The position numbers and the translations under genes were made by a program. The notes beneath the pieces were generated by a model that worked only from the letters and a program-made list of their open reading frames with translations, had not been told where the DNA came from and searched no databases. From Mortierella sp. BCC40632 (lineage: Eukaryota > Mortierellomycota > Mortierellomycetes > Mortierellales > Mortierellaceae), in assembly GCA_011634665.1 (NCBI GenBank), contig WAEK01000018.1:997477-1061476 (forward strand): a DNA stretch of 64,000 bases. Reading direction: 5' to 3'. The first letter of the stretch is position 1; each line of letters starts with the position of its first letter. Of this stretch, positions 27,428 to 37,460 are shown piece by piece.

Positions 27428-28900
27428 TTTTTTTTTTTTTTTTTTTTTATAACAATCTGTTTCCGCTGGAATAGCCGTGCAGGCAAAACTAAACTAAGAA
27501 AACCTAATCTAGCCCCGGCCACCGCTTTGCGGTGGCAACCCTCCATCAACCATAACAGCTCAGGTGACTGTTGCCCCGAGCAACGATTGCCGTCTCTCTC
27601 GAGACGTTTAAATGTCGCTGTCCTGCTAGACTATCGAGCAGGGAGGTATCAGCCGACGCTGCGTCATTCTGTGCTCCTGGGCATCGTTGCTCCTGGTGAT
27701 CAACAAGAAGGGATCCGCACTGGCAGGCGTCAGCAGGGCATGCAAACCCATAGCCATCGCTCCAGCGTCCTCTTGCTCCTTGGGAAGGGCCTTTCTTCTT
27801 CCCCGGAGTGATTCCATGTCTTGTCTCCCATGCCACTGTTGCCTCACAGCGTTCTTTCCATAAGACTTCAGTTGACTGCGACTCGATGTAGCTGACAAAA
27901 CAGTGGGCCACCCGAGCTGCCACTGATTCTGTTACGGCGAATAGTCTCTTCCATGCCGCAGTTAGAGCTGTCGGTGTCAGCCCTCGACAGAGAGAACCAA
28001 AGGTCCAAGGTGCCCTTGGTATCGCCCTACCATTATGTTGAGGGTTTGGTGAGGAGTCCGGGCTTTCCTTGATAAAATCTAGGCTCCTGGCCACCATACT
28101 GGCAGGTGCACCTCTCCAGACCATCTGTCTAGGAGTCCTCAATCCTGGCACGTTGTTCCTTCTTTGCCTCTCGAATGCTTCCTTGGCTTCCCTATTGGCT
28201 TCACAGACAGCTCTCCTCCCCCAATCATCGATCCTCCTTATGGCCCCATCCCACATTTCACATCTCAGTTCCTCTGTAGCTGGACATCTCCACACGTGGT
28301 CATTGTCTTCCACCTCATATTCACAGAGCCTACACCGTCCATCTGGGTACACTTCTTGGTGTCGGGCATACATAACTTTCCCGGTAGGCATCATACCAAA
28401 AAGCTTTTTTATCCTGTGGGTTCGATGGTGTGTGTCTTTGGTGCTACTGAAGAACGTGTGCACTTGTCGATTGTGGTGGATCATCGCTAGAGTTGATCGC
28501 CAGTCTACTTTCTCCATGTTTGGCACAGCTCTCTTTGTCCTGCGTTGGGCCATCCATGTCTGGTGTCTCCTCATCGTTGTCTGTCTCTTTAAAAATTGAC
28601 GGACATCGATTTCGATCTCTGTTCCTGCACACTTGGCTAACAGAATGAGCTCATCCTGCGCACTCATGTCGACTTTCCAAGGTTTGGTCGTCTCTGTTGC
28701 AGCCGCCGTAGCCACTCTATCAGCTTGGACGTTGCCTCTATTGTCACTATGGCCTCGGACCCATGTAACTTCGACTGCACCCTGTCTTTCTTGGACCACT
28801 TTTGCCAAGACCGCCCAAAGCCCTGCCAGGTTTGCTCTCTGCCGTTTCCTGGGTAGCGAAGCCCGGCAGGAGCCAAGAACCACTTTTTTTTTTAATATTG
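27428..28900 (-). mobile_element. 5'-truncated LINE (non-LTR retrotransposon), 3' end with poly(A)
   Basis: On the minus strand this reads: end of an RNase H domain, a long C-terminal region with a zinc knuckle, a stop at 27546, a UTR of about 100 bp with a strong hairpin (27536-27518), then an A-run (T at about 27428-27447 on the plus strand). RNase H followed by a CCHC-type knuckle and a poly(A) tail is the 3' end of an ORF2-type LINE polyprotein. Endonuclease and reverse transcriptase are missing, as expected for incomplete target-primed reverse transcription. The exact 5' junction is uncertain (about 28870-28900), and I found no clear target-site duplication. Confidence 0.78.
27518..27536 (-). 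other. Perfect 8-bp hairpin in LINE 3'UTR
   Basis: GCCACCGC and GCGGTGGC flank a 3-nt loop, a GC-rich stem about 70 nt before the poly(A) tail. Many LINE reverse transcriptases recognise a 3'UTR stem-loop of their own RNA; that role here is inference. Confidence 0.7.
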
Positions 28901-28946
28901 CTTTTTTAGCTATGGGCACCATTTTCGAGTTGAGTGGGCGAAGCAA
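27546..28946 (-). CDS. LINE ORF2 C-terminal fragment: RNase H plus zinc knuckle
   Basis: An uninterrupted frame of up to 466 codons. After about 35 residues that are probably outside the element, it shows the last RNase H motif, VTWVRGHSDNRGNVQADRVA (WVxGHxGxxGN-x-AD pattern), then helices and a zinc knuckle CRLCEYEVEDNDHVWRC (C-x2-C-x8-H-x3-C) that is typical of the C-terminus of RNase H-bearing LINEs. A Cys/Asp-rich tail follows. The reverse transcriptase domain and the first RNase H catalytic motifs are absent, so this is a fragment and not a working enzyme. The lack of stops over about 1.3 kb suggests a recent insertion. The first ATG has no meaning for the element. Confidence 0.7.
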   Translation of the reverse strand: MLRPLNSKMVPIAKKAILKKKVVLGSCRASLPRKRQRANLAGLWAVLAKVVQERQGAVEVTWVRGHSDNRGNVQADRVATAAATETTKPWKVDMSAQDELILLAKCAGTEIEIDVRQFLKRQTTMRRHQTWMAQRRTKRAVPNMEKVDWRSTLAMIHHNRQVHTFFSSTKDTHHRTHRIKKLFGMMPTGKVMYARHQEVYPDGRCRLCEYEVEDNDHVWRCPATEELRCEMWDGAIRRIDDWGRRAVCEANREAKEAFERQRRNNVPGLRTPRQMVWRGAPASMVARSLDFIKESPDSSPNPQHNGRAIPRAPWTFGSLCRGLTPTALTAAWKRLFAVTESVAARVAHCFVSYIESQSTEVLWKERCEATVAWETRHGITPGKKKGPSQGARGRWSDGYGFACPADACQCGSLLVDHQEQRCPGAQNDAASADTSLLDSLAGQRHLNVSRETAIVARGNSHLSCYG

Positions 28947-29052
28947 CTCAGCCTAAAAAAAGAGGTGAAGGAAATAGTAAATTGTTAGGAAATAATGAAA
29001 TGTTTTGGAGTTTCTGTAAGATGTTACAGAAACTCCTCTATTCAACAAGCAA

Positions 29053-29124
29053 GGTCTACTGGCCCAATGGAAAGGCGTCTGACTACGAATCAGGAGATTG
29101 CAGGTTCGACCCCTGCGTAGATCA
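29053..29124 (+). tRNA. tRNA-Arg (anticodon ACG)
   Basis: 72 nt fold as a standard cloverleaf without intron. The acceptor stem GGTCTAC pairs with GTAGATC (one G-U) with A as discriminator. The D-arm region is GGCCCAATGGAAAGGC. The anticodon stem CTGA/TCAG closes the loop CTACGAA with anticodon ACG (read as ICG, arginine CGN). The T-arm is GCAGG-TTCGACC-CCTGC, including the B box. T-rich sequence follows at 29130-29134, with an eight-T run at 29146 as a pol III terminator. It is on the opposite strand to the LINE and about 150 bp from that element's truncated 5' end. Confidence 0.95.
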
Positions 29125-29224
29125 TTATCTTTTGCCTTCTGCGACGATTTTTTTTCGGAGGATCAGTTCTCGTTGATCCTGGAACCACCAAAGTTGTTTT
29201 CTTTCTTCTTTTTTTTTTTGGATG

Positions 29225-29583
29225 AACTTATTCTCACATATGTGTGAGCGTCTTAATCTCACACACATTCACTTTTGCACGGAGTTAGTACGGAAATTTT
29301 TGCACGGAGCTGAGTCCAGAAAATTCAGAGGGGTCTAGAAGTCAAATTGTGAGCTGGAAAATTACATGGAGTTAGTACGACCATTTTGGAATTTGCTCTT
29401 TGGGCTCCTGACGCACAAACCCAAGGCCCCATCCCCTAGAAATTCGTCAGGAGGCGTCGAGCGATCATCCCTACCAGATGATTTCAAAAAAATCGCAAGT
29501 TGAGGCACCCAACCCACTTTAATCGGCAAAAAAGGTAGTTATATGTGAGATTAAGCCGCTCACACTATATGTGAAAATAAGTT
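29225..29583. mobile_element. MITE-like element with about 41-bp terminal inverted repeats
   Basis: 359 bp bounded by near-perfect inverted repeats. The left end (29225-29265) starts AACTTATTCTCACATATG and continues through TGTGAGCG and CTTAATCTCACA; the right end (29543-29583), read in reverse, matches with about 4 mismatches. The interior has a subterminal repeat, GGAGTTAGTACG, at about 29281 and 29369, and no ORF. This is the layout of a non-autonomous DNA transposon. Both ends abut T-rich tracts, which hides any target-site duplication, so the superfamily is undetermined. Confidence 0.75.
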
Positions 29584-29683
29584 TTTTCTTTTTTTTTTTT
29601 TTTTTTTTTGTTTAGGCCTTCTTGTAGAGGTTTTACTGTCGATTTTCCATCTGTCAATGCTCTTCTGGTATAACTGACACTGC

Positions 29684-29719
<36 letters not shown>

Positions 29720-30170
29720 AGAACCAAAATAGAGAGGAAAGAGATGGAGAGTTCAAAATAGGGCACATGAGTGAGAGATGCAGAGATGGGTCAAGAACAC
29801 TTCTACAGCCAATGCAGAGAGTTCAGGAGTAGTGAGAGTGTTTCCCAATCAAACAGATCGAGTGATTAATCTTTCCAATATTTGGATGTGTCCGTCCCCC
29901 GCGCGCCTGGCTGAAGACGTGTAGTCTTCAGGGAGTGAAGTGAAATTAGTACTGAAGCTAGGATACACCTGGGCCTTTGCATCTAGGGACAAGTACCAAA
30001 CTTCATCTTGAACCTGCACTGTTGGTTATATTTTAGTAGGACTGGGGAAAGGCCAAGAAGTGGACTTGGGACTTGATAAAAGTTAGAAGAAGAAGTCGAC
30101 CTGCATTGTGTGGATTTCGAGACCAAGTGTATAAGCCAGTGCTGAGAAGCATCACGGCAGCCAACGAACT

Positions 30171-30207
<37 letters not shown>

Positions 30208-32615
30208 TTGTTCCAAATTGTTAGGGCCCAGGTGTGTCTAGGTATGTCAGGGGCGCTTAATCACTTACTTCAGCAATCCCATAACACGGTATGTGCTAAG
30301 GATCGGGTTGGACCAGATCGCGCAAAAGAATAACTCCTCCTTGATCATCGCAATGAGAAGCGGTCAACTTTACATCTTGGATTCGAATGACATGACAAAG
30401 TCTCATAGGCCCGCTTGTAAGTCCCTTATGAAAAGTTTGCCGTTGCATATCTTGATCTGTAACTCGAGTATTATGGACTGTCCCAATTTGTCGTCAATCG
30501 CAAGAGGTAAGTGATTCACTCAAACTGGAAAAAAAAAAAAAAAAAAAAAAAAAAAAGAAGAGTAGGAGGGAGGCGCTGGTCCTGATAGAGAGGCCTAGCG
30601 AATAGATTGAAGGCGGATCGTACAAGCCATATGTTTGGAGCTGGTAAATTCGAAAGAAACCAGTTAGCGCAAGCTAGTATTTAAAAGGCATTTGGTCATT
30701 AGCCATGATCATATCAATGATTCAGAGGAACTGCTGTCTGGGTACTCAAGCAACAACGGATGACAGGCCACTAGGTCAGAGGCCTAGCTGTAGTGGCTCA
30801 GTCTTTGGTTCAAATCGTTCAAGTTGGCAGGTAGCCTCACAGCCGTGGCACTGTTTATTATTTCATTCCAACTCCTATGGCCAATGTTGATAATTCCTGT
30901 CTGTGTTCGTGTCCGTATCCATGTTCGTGTAAGTGCTCGTATCAATGTTCGTATCTGTGGCCATATCCATTTCTGCAACCTTTCCAACCTTATATCGCAA
31001 GCTTTTGACCCACTCTTATGACCCACATATAGAGCCAGTGCTCAGAACTCATACTCATACTGAAAGATCCTCTCTTCTAATCTTCTCTTAGCTATCATTT
31101 TCTAGTGCTTCATCCCATCCCATTTGATTTGGTTTGCTATCAGTTCACCTAGTTCTCTTCTCTTCTCTTCTCTAATCAAAAAGAAAGAGAAGAAGAAAAA
31201 ATAAAAGAGAACACAGGCTATGCAGGGTGCGCCACGAGCAGGCTACAAACCAAGCACCCCGTTCTTCTCGGTTCTGCACTTCTTCTTTTTGTCCTCTAGA
31301 AGTGCTCACTACCGATATAGAACCCTAATATGGGCCGTCGAAGCTTCTGAAAACCCTGCAACCCCTCAGTCAAATGGGTATCTCAATAAAGCTTCATTAA
31401 TGGCGATCATCTGCATAGCTACTATATTTCAAGTAGCTAGTGCTGACAACCTTCCTCGCATCACAACTCTGGGGCCCTTCTCAACCGAGTGCTCTCGAAG
31501 CATCAACCCCCAGTGGCCATTGGTCCACTGGGCCCACCGGAACAGTGCAGACGGTGTCATCTGGATACTGAACGGGAGGGGTTTACAGCCACACCGGGTG
31601 CGGAACGGGTGACATGCATTCAATACTTCGAGTCGGAGGAGGAGGGAGTGTCCAGTGGAGTGAGAGGGCGCGTGGAACCAAAGGGAAGAACCCAAGTGGT
31701 GAAAAAAGAGGTCCTCTGAGGCAAAGAAACCCTCTCGCGTCGTGTGCCCCAGAGTGTCCCTGACCAACAGCAGTTCGTCAGCCGTTGAACACTCGAGCCA
31801 AGCTTAGGCTTGTAACCCGGACGGACTACGAGCCGCTTGCGCGGCCCTGACCACAACACAGACGGCCACATCCTAGAGCGGCCCAGCTCGAGGACAGGCA
31901 TCAGAGTGATGTTAATCAGGGAAGAGAACAAGGAACAAACAAGGGGGAAGGGAGGAACGATAACCCAAAGGAATGGAAAAAAAGGTGGTCGCGAGGTGGA
32001 GCACACCTCGGCCACAAAAGAAATAACGGCGAAGGGGTGAAGGGAGAGTGGAGGGAGAGGGGGGGGCTTTTTTTTTCTCTCTCTACCTGGCGCTTGTGCT
32101 CCGGGGTGCTGTAGTGCTGTAGTGTCGATGTGTCGAGGTGGTGGAGTTGGGGTTGGTGGAGTTGGGGGGTGCTGAGGTGCTGGATTCCTGGAGTGCTGAT
32201 TTGGAGTCCTGAAGTGCCGGTCCAGGTTTCCACTCATGGGGAGAGGAGGATAGGGGAAGGGAGTGTGGAGCGAGAGGGTTGGAGAGAGAAGAAAGAGAAA
32301 GAAAGAGAAAGGAAAGAAAGAAAAAAAGAGAAAGAAAAAAGAAAAATAGTGGCGCGGGTCAAGCGAGCGCACTGTGTGGAGTATGGGATGGGCAGAGCGC
32401 GTTTGTTAGTGTGTGGGCAAGACAGCAGCATCTCTGACATCATCTCTGGCAGCATCTCTGGCAGCATCCTCATCAGCATCGCTGGCAGCAACCTTGATAG
32501 CATCTGTGGTGATAGCACCGCTATTATCAGCCTTGGTAGATGTTCTGGTAGTAGCTCTGTTAGGATCTTCCTCCTTGTCGACTTGGTCTTGCTGCCTCCT
32601 TCCTGCTCCGGCCAA
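29584..32615. other. 3-kb repeat-rich intergenic region without a supported gene
   Basis: Contains T- and A-runs at about 29589-29609, 29684-29702, 30174-30204 and 30530-30556. It also has imperfect short repeats (GTTCGTGTCCGTATCCAT-like, 30906-30970; TGCTGTAG/GGAGTTGG-like, 32105-32200; GGCAGCATCTCT-like, 32424-32500) and a purine stretch at 32270-32350. The frame at 31400-31612 begins with a signal-peptide-like hydrophobic stretch but lacks other support. Confidence 0.5.
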
Positions 32616-33629
32616 AAAAAAAAAAACACAAAGCTGCCAAAGCATGTCGTTCAACAGAGTCGCGCACTCCTCTCTCTTCTGGCTCCATTTGTCTATTTGG
32701 CAAAAGGTTGGCGTGAGCCGCTTCCACCCCTCCACCTATCTCTACTCTCTCTGACATCCACCCACTGACGTGCAAACGACAAGTACTTCCATCTCCACTG
32801 CCAGAGAGCAGCAACAACAGCGACCACCAACCACTGCCTCCTCTTTTTGAGGCTTCCCCTCTCCAGCAAGAAAAACGAGTGCGTGTTTGTCGTTCGCATC
32901 CTATCCGTACGCACATGCATGGTGAGACGACAGAACAAAATTCATGTCTGAAGGGCCGATCCCTTGTTCTGGCTCCAATGAGGTTCGTTTGACCTTTGGG
33001 GGCGATGTACAAGATGCCTCTTGGTCTATGACTCATGGATCTTCTACAGCCATAGTCTTTTTTCTTTCTTTCTCTCTCATCCTCATCCTCATCCTCATCC
33101 TCTTCCCTACTGCTTTTGGTTGCTCTTGGCTGATTTTTGCTGCTCTTGACTGGTTTAGTGATCTTGCCGCTTTTGATCTCCACGCCAATCAGCTTCAAGG
33201 CAAACGCGCTTAACCGAAACCGAGGCTGGGCTAGTGCGAGGGCGCTCTCTTTCCTCCCTCAGGGCGGCGAGATGAGATCACCATCCCATTGTGCGTGAAT
33301 GCACGGATAGGAAGCGACCAACAAACACACACTCGCTTCACATGCTCGAGAAGATGGCTCCAGGTGGTTTTAGCAGATGGAAGGGAGCCTTGGGGAGAAG
33401 ATACTGTTGCCGCTGTTACACTCCCTGGTAGCAGAGACAGAAATGTTTGTCGTTTGCACGTCAGTGAGTGGATATCAGAGAGAGGGGAGATAGGTGAAGG
33501 GGTGGAGGCGGCACACGCCAACCTTTTGTCAAAGAGACAAGTGGGGCCAGAAGAGAGAGGAGTGCGCGACTCTGTTGAACGACATGTTTTGCGCTTTGGT
33601 TCATTAATTTTTTTTTTTTTTTTTTTTTT
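32616..33629. repeat. Large foldback: two inverted arms of about 290-315 bp
   Basis: Arm 1 (about 32636-32920) and arm 2 (about 33291-33605) are imperfect reverse complements. The block GTCGTTCAACAGAGTCGCGC (from 32645) recurs inverted at about 33565-33584, and GACGTGCAAACGACAA and CTATCCGT at the far end recur inverted too. Each arm is flanked on its outside by a homopolymer, A at 32615-32626 and T at 33608-33630, as if the same A-tailed unit had been inserted twice in opposite orientation. The roughly 370-bp spacer has no recognised content. Transcription across it would give a long hairpin RNA. Confidence 0.8.
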
Positions 33630-33696
33630 TGCAACAGCAACGTTTATTCCAGCATGATAATAGAAAATAGGAAGGGAGATTCTTTGTTCCTTTTTT

Positions 33697-34561
33697 CTAA
33701 CTAAGTTCCTTTTGGACTGTAGTAGGTGCACTCTTGTTTCCATTGAAATGATAAAACATATGGGGTCTCTGTGTTGGGGTTAGATTTGACTGGTTCGTCT
33801 TCCTGGCCAGGGTTGGGCTGGGAGTCCAGGCGAAGGGGTTTGGATCAACCTCCTTAAGGTATTCCTGTAGTTAAGAGAGAGAGAGAGAGAGAGAGAAAGA
33901 GAAGGGTTAGTCTGACAGTTGAGATTATGACGTCAAACAAGAGAATGAGAAAAAAAGGTACCTGAAGTGTCAACATCAGCTCCAGACAGCGGTCAACCTT
34001 GGCTCGGTCAAGTTTATCTCTTGGGAGATGTGCGATCATTGTCCGAGTCCAGTGGTAAACACCATCGTTTAACCTCATCTTGTACATAGCCATTTCATGC
34101 CCTATCCCGCGATTATGTGGGCAAACAGGTTAATGATGGATGGGGCTAAAGCTGAACACCAACCCCAAATACACTAATCTGTAACATACCAAACACCTGA
34201 ATGGCAACCATAGTGCTGATGCCATGATCGGATCGAGTATGAAAATCAATCGCATCCTTGCAAAGATTCGCCAGTTTCCAGTAGTCCTCCAGGAACAGAG
34301 AGGCATCCTTCTCCATCCTTGGCGGTTTGACCTCCAGAAAGGCCAACTCATAGCCTTCCTTAGTAATGGTTGCATCCGGTTTAAGTGCATTGCCCCGACG
34401 GTACTTGGATCCTTGCGCAGGGCGGTTGGCCCACTGAAGATGGAAGTCCATTGGTCGTCCCAATGGAAAGATTGTGCTGAAGAACACATCCAACACACCA
34501 TGCGCGAATGAATCTTCATTCATCTCATAAAACGCCAAATACCGATCAGGCAACTTGACCG

Positions 34562-34601
<40 letters not shown>

Positions 34602-35938
34602 AAGGCACAAGGGAATGTTTAGTACTATGGATAAAGGCCATGAAAGGAAGCAAATATAGAGAAGAGTTTGACTTGCATTGATTGATAGATGAAAGCAATT
34701 TTATCCAGCATTGTACTCCTTGGTGCTCGTCCTGCGATAGCTTGAGTCTGCATTAGTTCTCGGTCAAGTTGCCGACAGAGCGTGGCCTCTTCCTCAGAGA
34801 GGGAAACCAGCGAACAGGAATTAGATTCTACAAGAATCTCAAATACGTCCACTGGCAGATTGGGCAGATTGTGCTCCATATCCCAAATATAGTTCATTGC
34901 TCTATCCCACCCCACCCCCACAAAGGAAGATATTGCTCGGTTAGAGTGTTCTATCTCTGCTCGAGTGCTTCTACAACAAATAGTAATTGAGCGAACGAAC
35001 ATACAGGAAGTTGTGAATGTTAAATATGGTAGTATTTTCCTCCAGCCGATTGACCGGTCCAGTAGATCGACGCTGGAAAGCGAGGAATGCGCTACCAACA
35101 TCTACGCCATCGACAGTATAATCTTGCTGCTTGAAATAGCTCGGGTCGATGTAAAAAGTATCAGTTGATTGTTCAATTGTGTGTTGATTTGACTGATTCT
35201 TCGATTGATATCGGCGTTTGTGCTCATGTCCTTGCTGCTGCGCTGGTTCTTCCTGCTGCTCGGGCGGCAACACTTTTTCTTCCCGACTCCTTTTGTTATG
35301 TGCAGTCGTTGAGGTCGAAGACTCTGTTCTATAATGGGAGACAGCCGTGGAAGGTGGAGTGGAGAGACCTGGGAGCTGAGACCTTGCGGTTTGGCCAAGA
35401 GCACTGGTGACTAAAGAGAAATTCTGAGAAACCTCCTCCACAACTTGATTGATATGTTGGCGCCCAGCTCTATCCAAAGTCTTCTCTGACTTTGGTCTCC
35501 GCCTTTTGTACCATGTGTTGAACTGCTCAGACTGAAAGATACACAAGACTCAATTTTTAGAATGAAATCACATCTTCATAGTCACTGTCATTCATTCATG
35601 ACCTGAACTGGAGATGAAGATACCTTCGTGCTTCTGATGAAGCGTTCTGCCCATGACTTTATTTTAGCGTTTGGACTGCGACTCAGAATGTAATGGGCGC
35701 TCTTGATTAGAGCGTCGCTGAGCGATCCTTTCGTGTCAAAGTTATATTTCTCGTTGAACGACTCCAAAAGCTTCTCATACGGCCAGACATATCTTTTCAA
35801 GAGATAATCAGCTCGCTCCTCGAAAATCGTATTGGAGGATGAGGGTTCTGAGGACATTGATGAACAAGAGGCGCTGAGAATCCGTAGTACGGCTTCTGAG
35901 TTGAAAAGACGCACCAAATACACGTGATACGCAGGCAA
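33697..35938 (-). CDS. Lineage-specific protein with PD-(D/E)XK-like motif
   Basis: I do not recognise a named family. Six exons, 35938-35624, 35531-35005, 34901-34673, 34553-34190, 34101-33962 and 33864-33697, with introns of 88-119 bp and consistent phases give 580 aa. Residues about 1-200 are charged with a QFNTWYKRRRPK basic patch, then a Gln/Ser-rich linker. The C-terminal half (about 310-550) looks globular: AMNYIWDMEHNLPNLPVDVF, then LKPDATITKEGYELAFLEVKPP. In the latter D417, E431 and K433 have the spacing of a PD-(D/E)XK nuclease core, followed by a helix DYWKLANLCKDAIDFH. Catalysis is inference; similar proteins without a proven function seem common in these fungi. The intron 34554-34672 uses a 38-nt T-run as its pyrimidine tract. 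The donor GTCAAA at 34672 is weak, and an upstream exon is possible. Confidence 0.6.
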
Positions 35939-36342
35939 TACTCTGTCAAGATGTACGCGTCTATTCTACAGTTTCATTTTTTTTTTTTTTTTAGCGAGTC
36001 CTGTTTACACTCCCTTCCCTCATCCAACCATGATGTGGATAGAGTCCATGTTTTCATATCCGAAAACCCTTTCCATTTGGCTCATGATGGGTTATATTGT
36101 CTGGAGCAAAGTTGCCAACTAAAAAAATATGTGAGACAAAGACTCTTGACTTGACCAGAATGTTTGCCCATGGACGCGTATCGAGCGTGTTTCGGGTTGA
36201 GATACTTGACGACGGTAAACTCGACACAGAAAGAGTATAGAGTCGAAGCAGGAAGCATAAGAGGGTTAAATTTAATGGTTGATTACAAGCAAGGAACGGA
36301 GGGGGGAGAGGAAGAAAGTAAAGAGACATGTGAAATTTGGCA

Positions 36343-36623
36343 ATGGAACCCATGCTACCAGCGGATTTGACCCAACCGTCGTTGGGCGCATGGGGCGTCA
36401 AAGCAGCCTCTCCATCCATGACTCCTGCTTGGCATTGCTTCACTGAGAGGATATTAAATCCCCAAACAGATGAAAGCATGACGATTTCCATGCTAACCAG
36501 CGGATGGTGTGGTCAATTCCCAGCACCCATGGAGAATAAACATATGACACTACAACAACACAACCATGCTGAGTGCATCTAGCTATGATGAAGCGGACAA
36601 TGGTCTTTTTCGTCTGCCGCACA
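36343..36623. repeat. Direct repeat copy 1 (281 bp)
   Basis: Runs from ATGGAACCCATGCTACCAGC to TTTTTCGTCTGCCGCACA. It matches copy 2 at 36684-36964 over its whole length with about 15 substitutions and no length difference. An internal partial repeat, CCATGCTA(A)CCAG, occurs near both 36350 and 36488. Confidence 0.92.
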
Positions 36624-36683
36624 TTTGTTCTAGTCCTCAGATCAACATGTCTCTTTGTTGGGAAAAAAAAAAAGCTCGATGTG

Positions 36684-36964
36684 ATGGAACCCATGCTACC
36701 AGCGGATTTGACCCAACCGTCGTTGGGCGCATGGGGCGTCAAAGCAGCCTCTCCATCCATGACTCCTGTTTAGCATTGCTTCACTGAGAGGATATTAGAT
36801 CCCCAGACGAATGAAAGCATGACGACTTCCATGCTAACCAGTGGATGGTGTGGTCAATTCCCAGCACCCATGGAGAATAGACATATGACACTACAACAGC
36901 ACAACCATGCTGACTGCATCTAGTTGTGATGAAGCGGACAATGGTCTTTTTCGTCTGCCGCACA
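36684..36964. repeat. Direct repeat copy 2 (281 bp)
   Basis: Second copy of the 36343-36623 sequence in the same orientation, 60 bp downstream of copy 1. The sharp ends and equal length suggest a discrete unit and not a sliding tandem array. The intervening 60 bp (with an 11-nt A-run) differ from both outer flanks. Confidence 0.92.
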
Positions 36965-37460
36965 CTTATCATGTTATCGGGTAAAACAAATCCACACATG
37001 GAAAGAATGACCAAGTACTATAGCAAGGAGGGCGTGTGAGAGAGAAGGGGGAGGGGAGGGGCGTGATTGAAAGCTTGCTTACCGATGGAACAAAGTCTTG
37101 AACAAAAGCATAGCGCAAAGTGAAGGGTGCAAAAAAAGGTGATGGAGAGGTTGATGGAGGCACCATTTTTTTTATGTTGTGCTTCGCCTGCCACACAAAA
37201 TTTTACGTACAAAGGAACGACACCGCGAGATAGTGCATGAGAGTAGGAAGACACCATGCGCCAGAGTAGACACAACAACACGTTCTTTTACAGAAATGGA
37301 ACAGCACCTATTCTTCCAAATGTGTATCGCACAGAAAGCGATGGATTTGTGTACGCGTTTCATATCTCGAGAGTGATGGTGAGTACACGATTAAAAAAAA
37401 AAAAAAAAAAAAAGTATTCTTTCATCATCTTGTTGAAAAGAGATAGGCGACTATAGAATG

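Larger units (their letters stand above)
35939..37460. other. Intergenic region dominated by a duplicated 281-bp sequence
   Basis: Apart from the two repeat copies described separately, this region holds a T-run at about 35978-35992, an A-run at 37392-37413 and no supported gene. Minus-strand frames through the repeats give near-identical short peptides but have no start, domain or splice context. Confidence 0.5.

Noticed and set aside
31400..31612. Possible small secreted protein (MAIICIATIFQVASA signal-like start)
   Set aside because: A single short frame in repeat-rich DNA, with overlapping open frames on the other strand and no cysteine pattern, domain or splice context.
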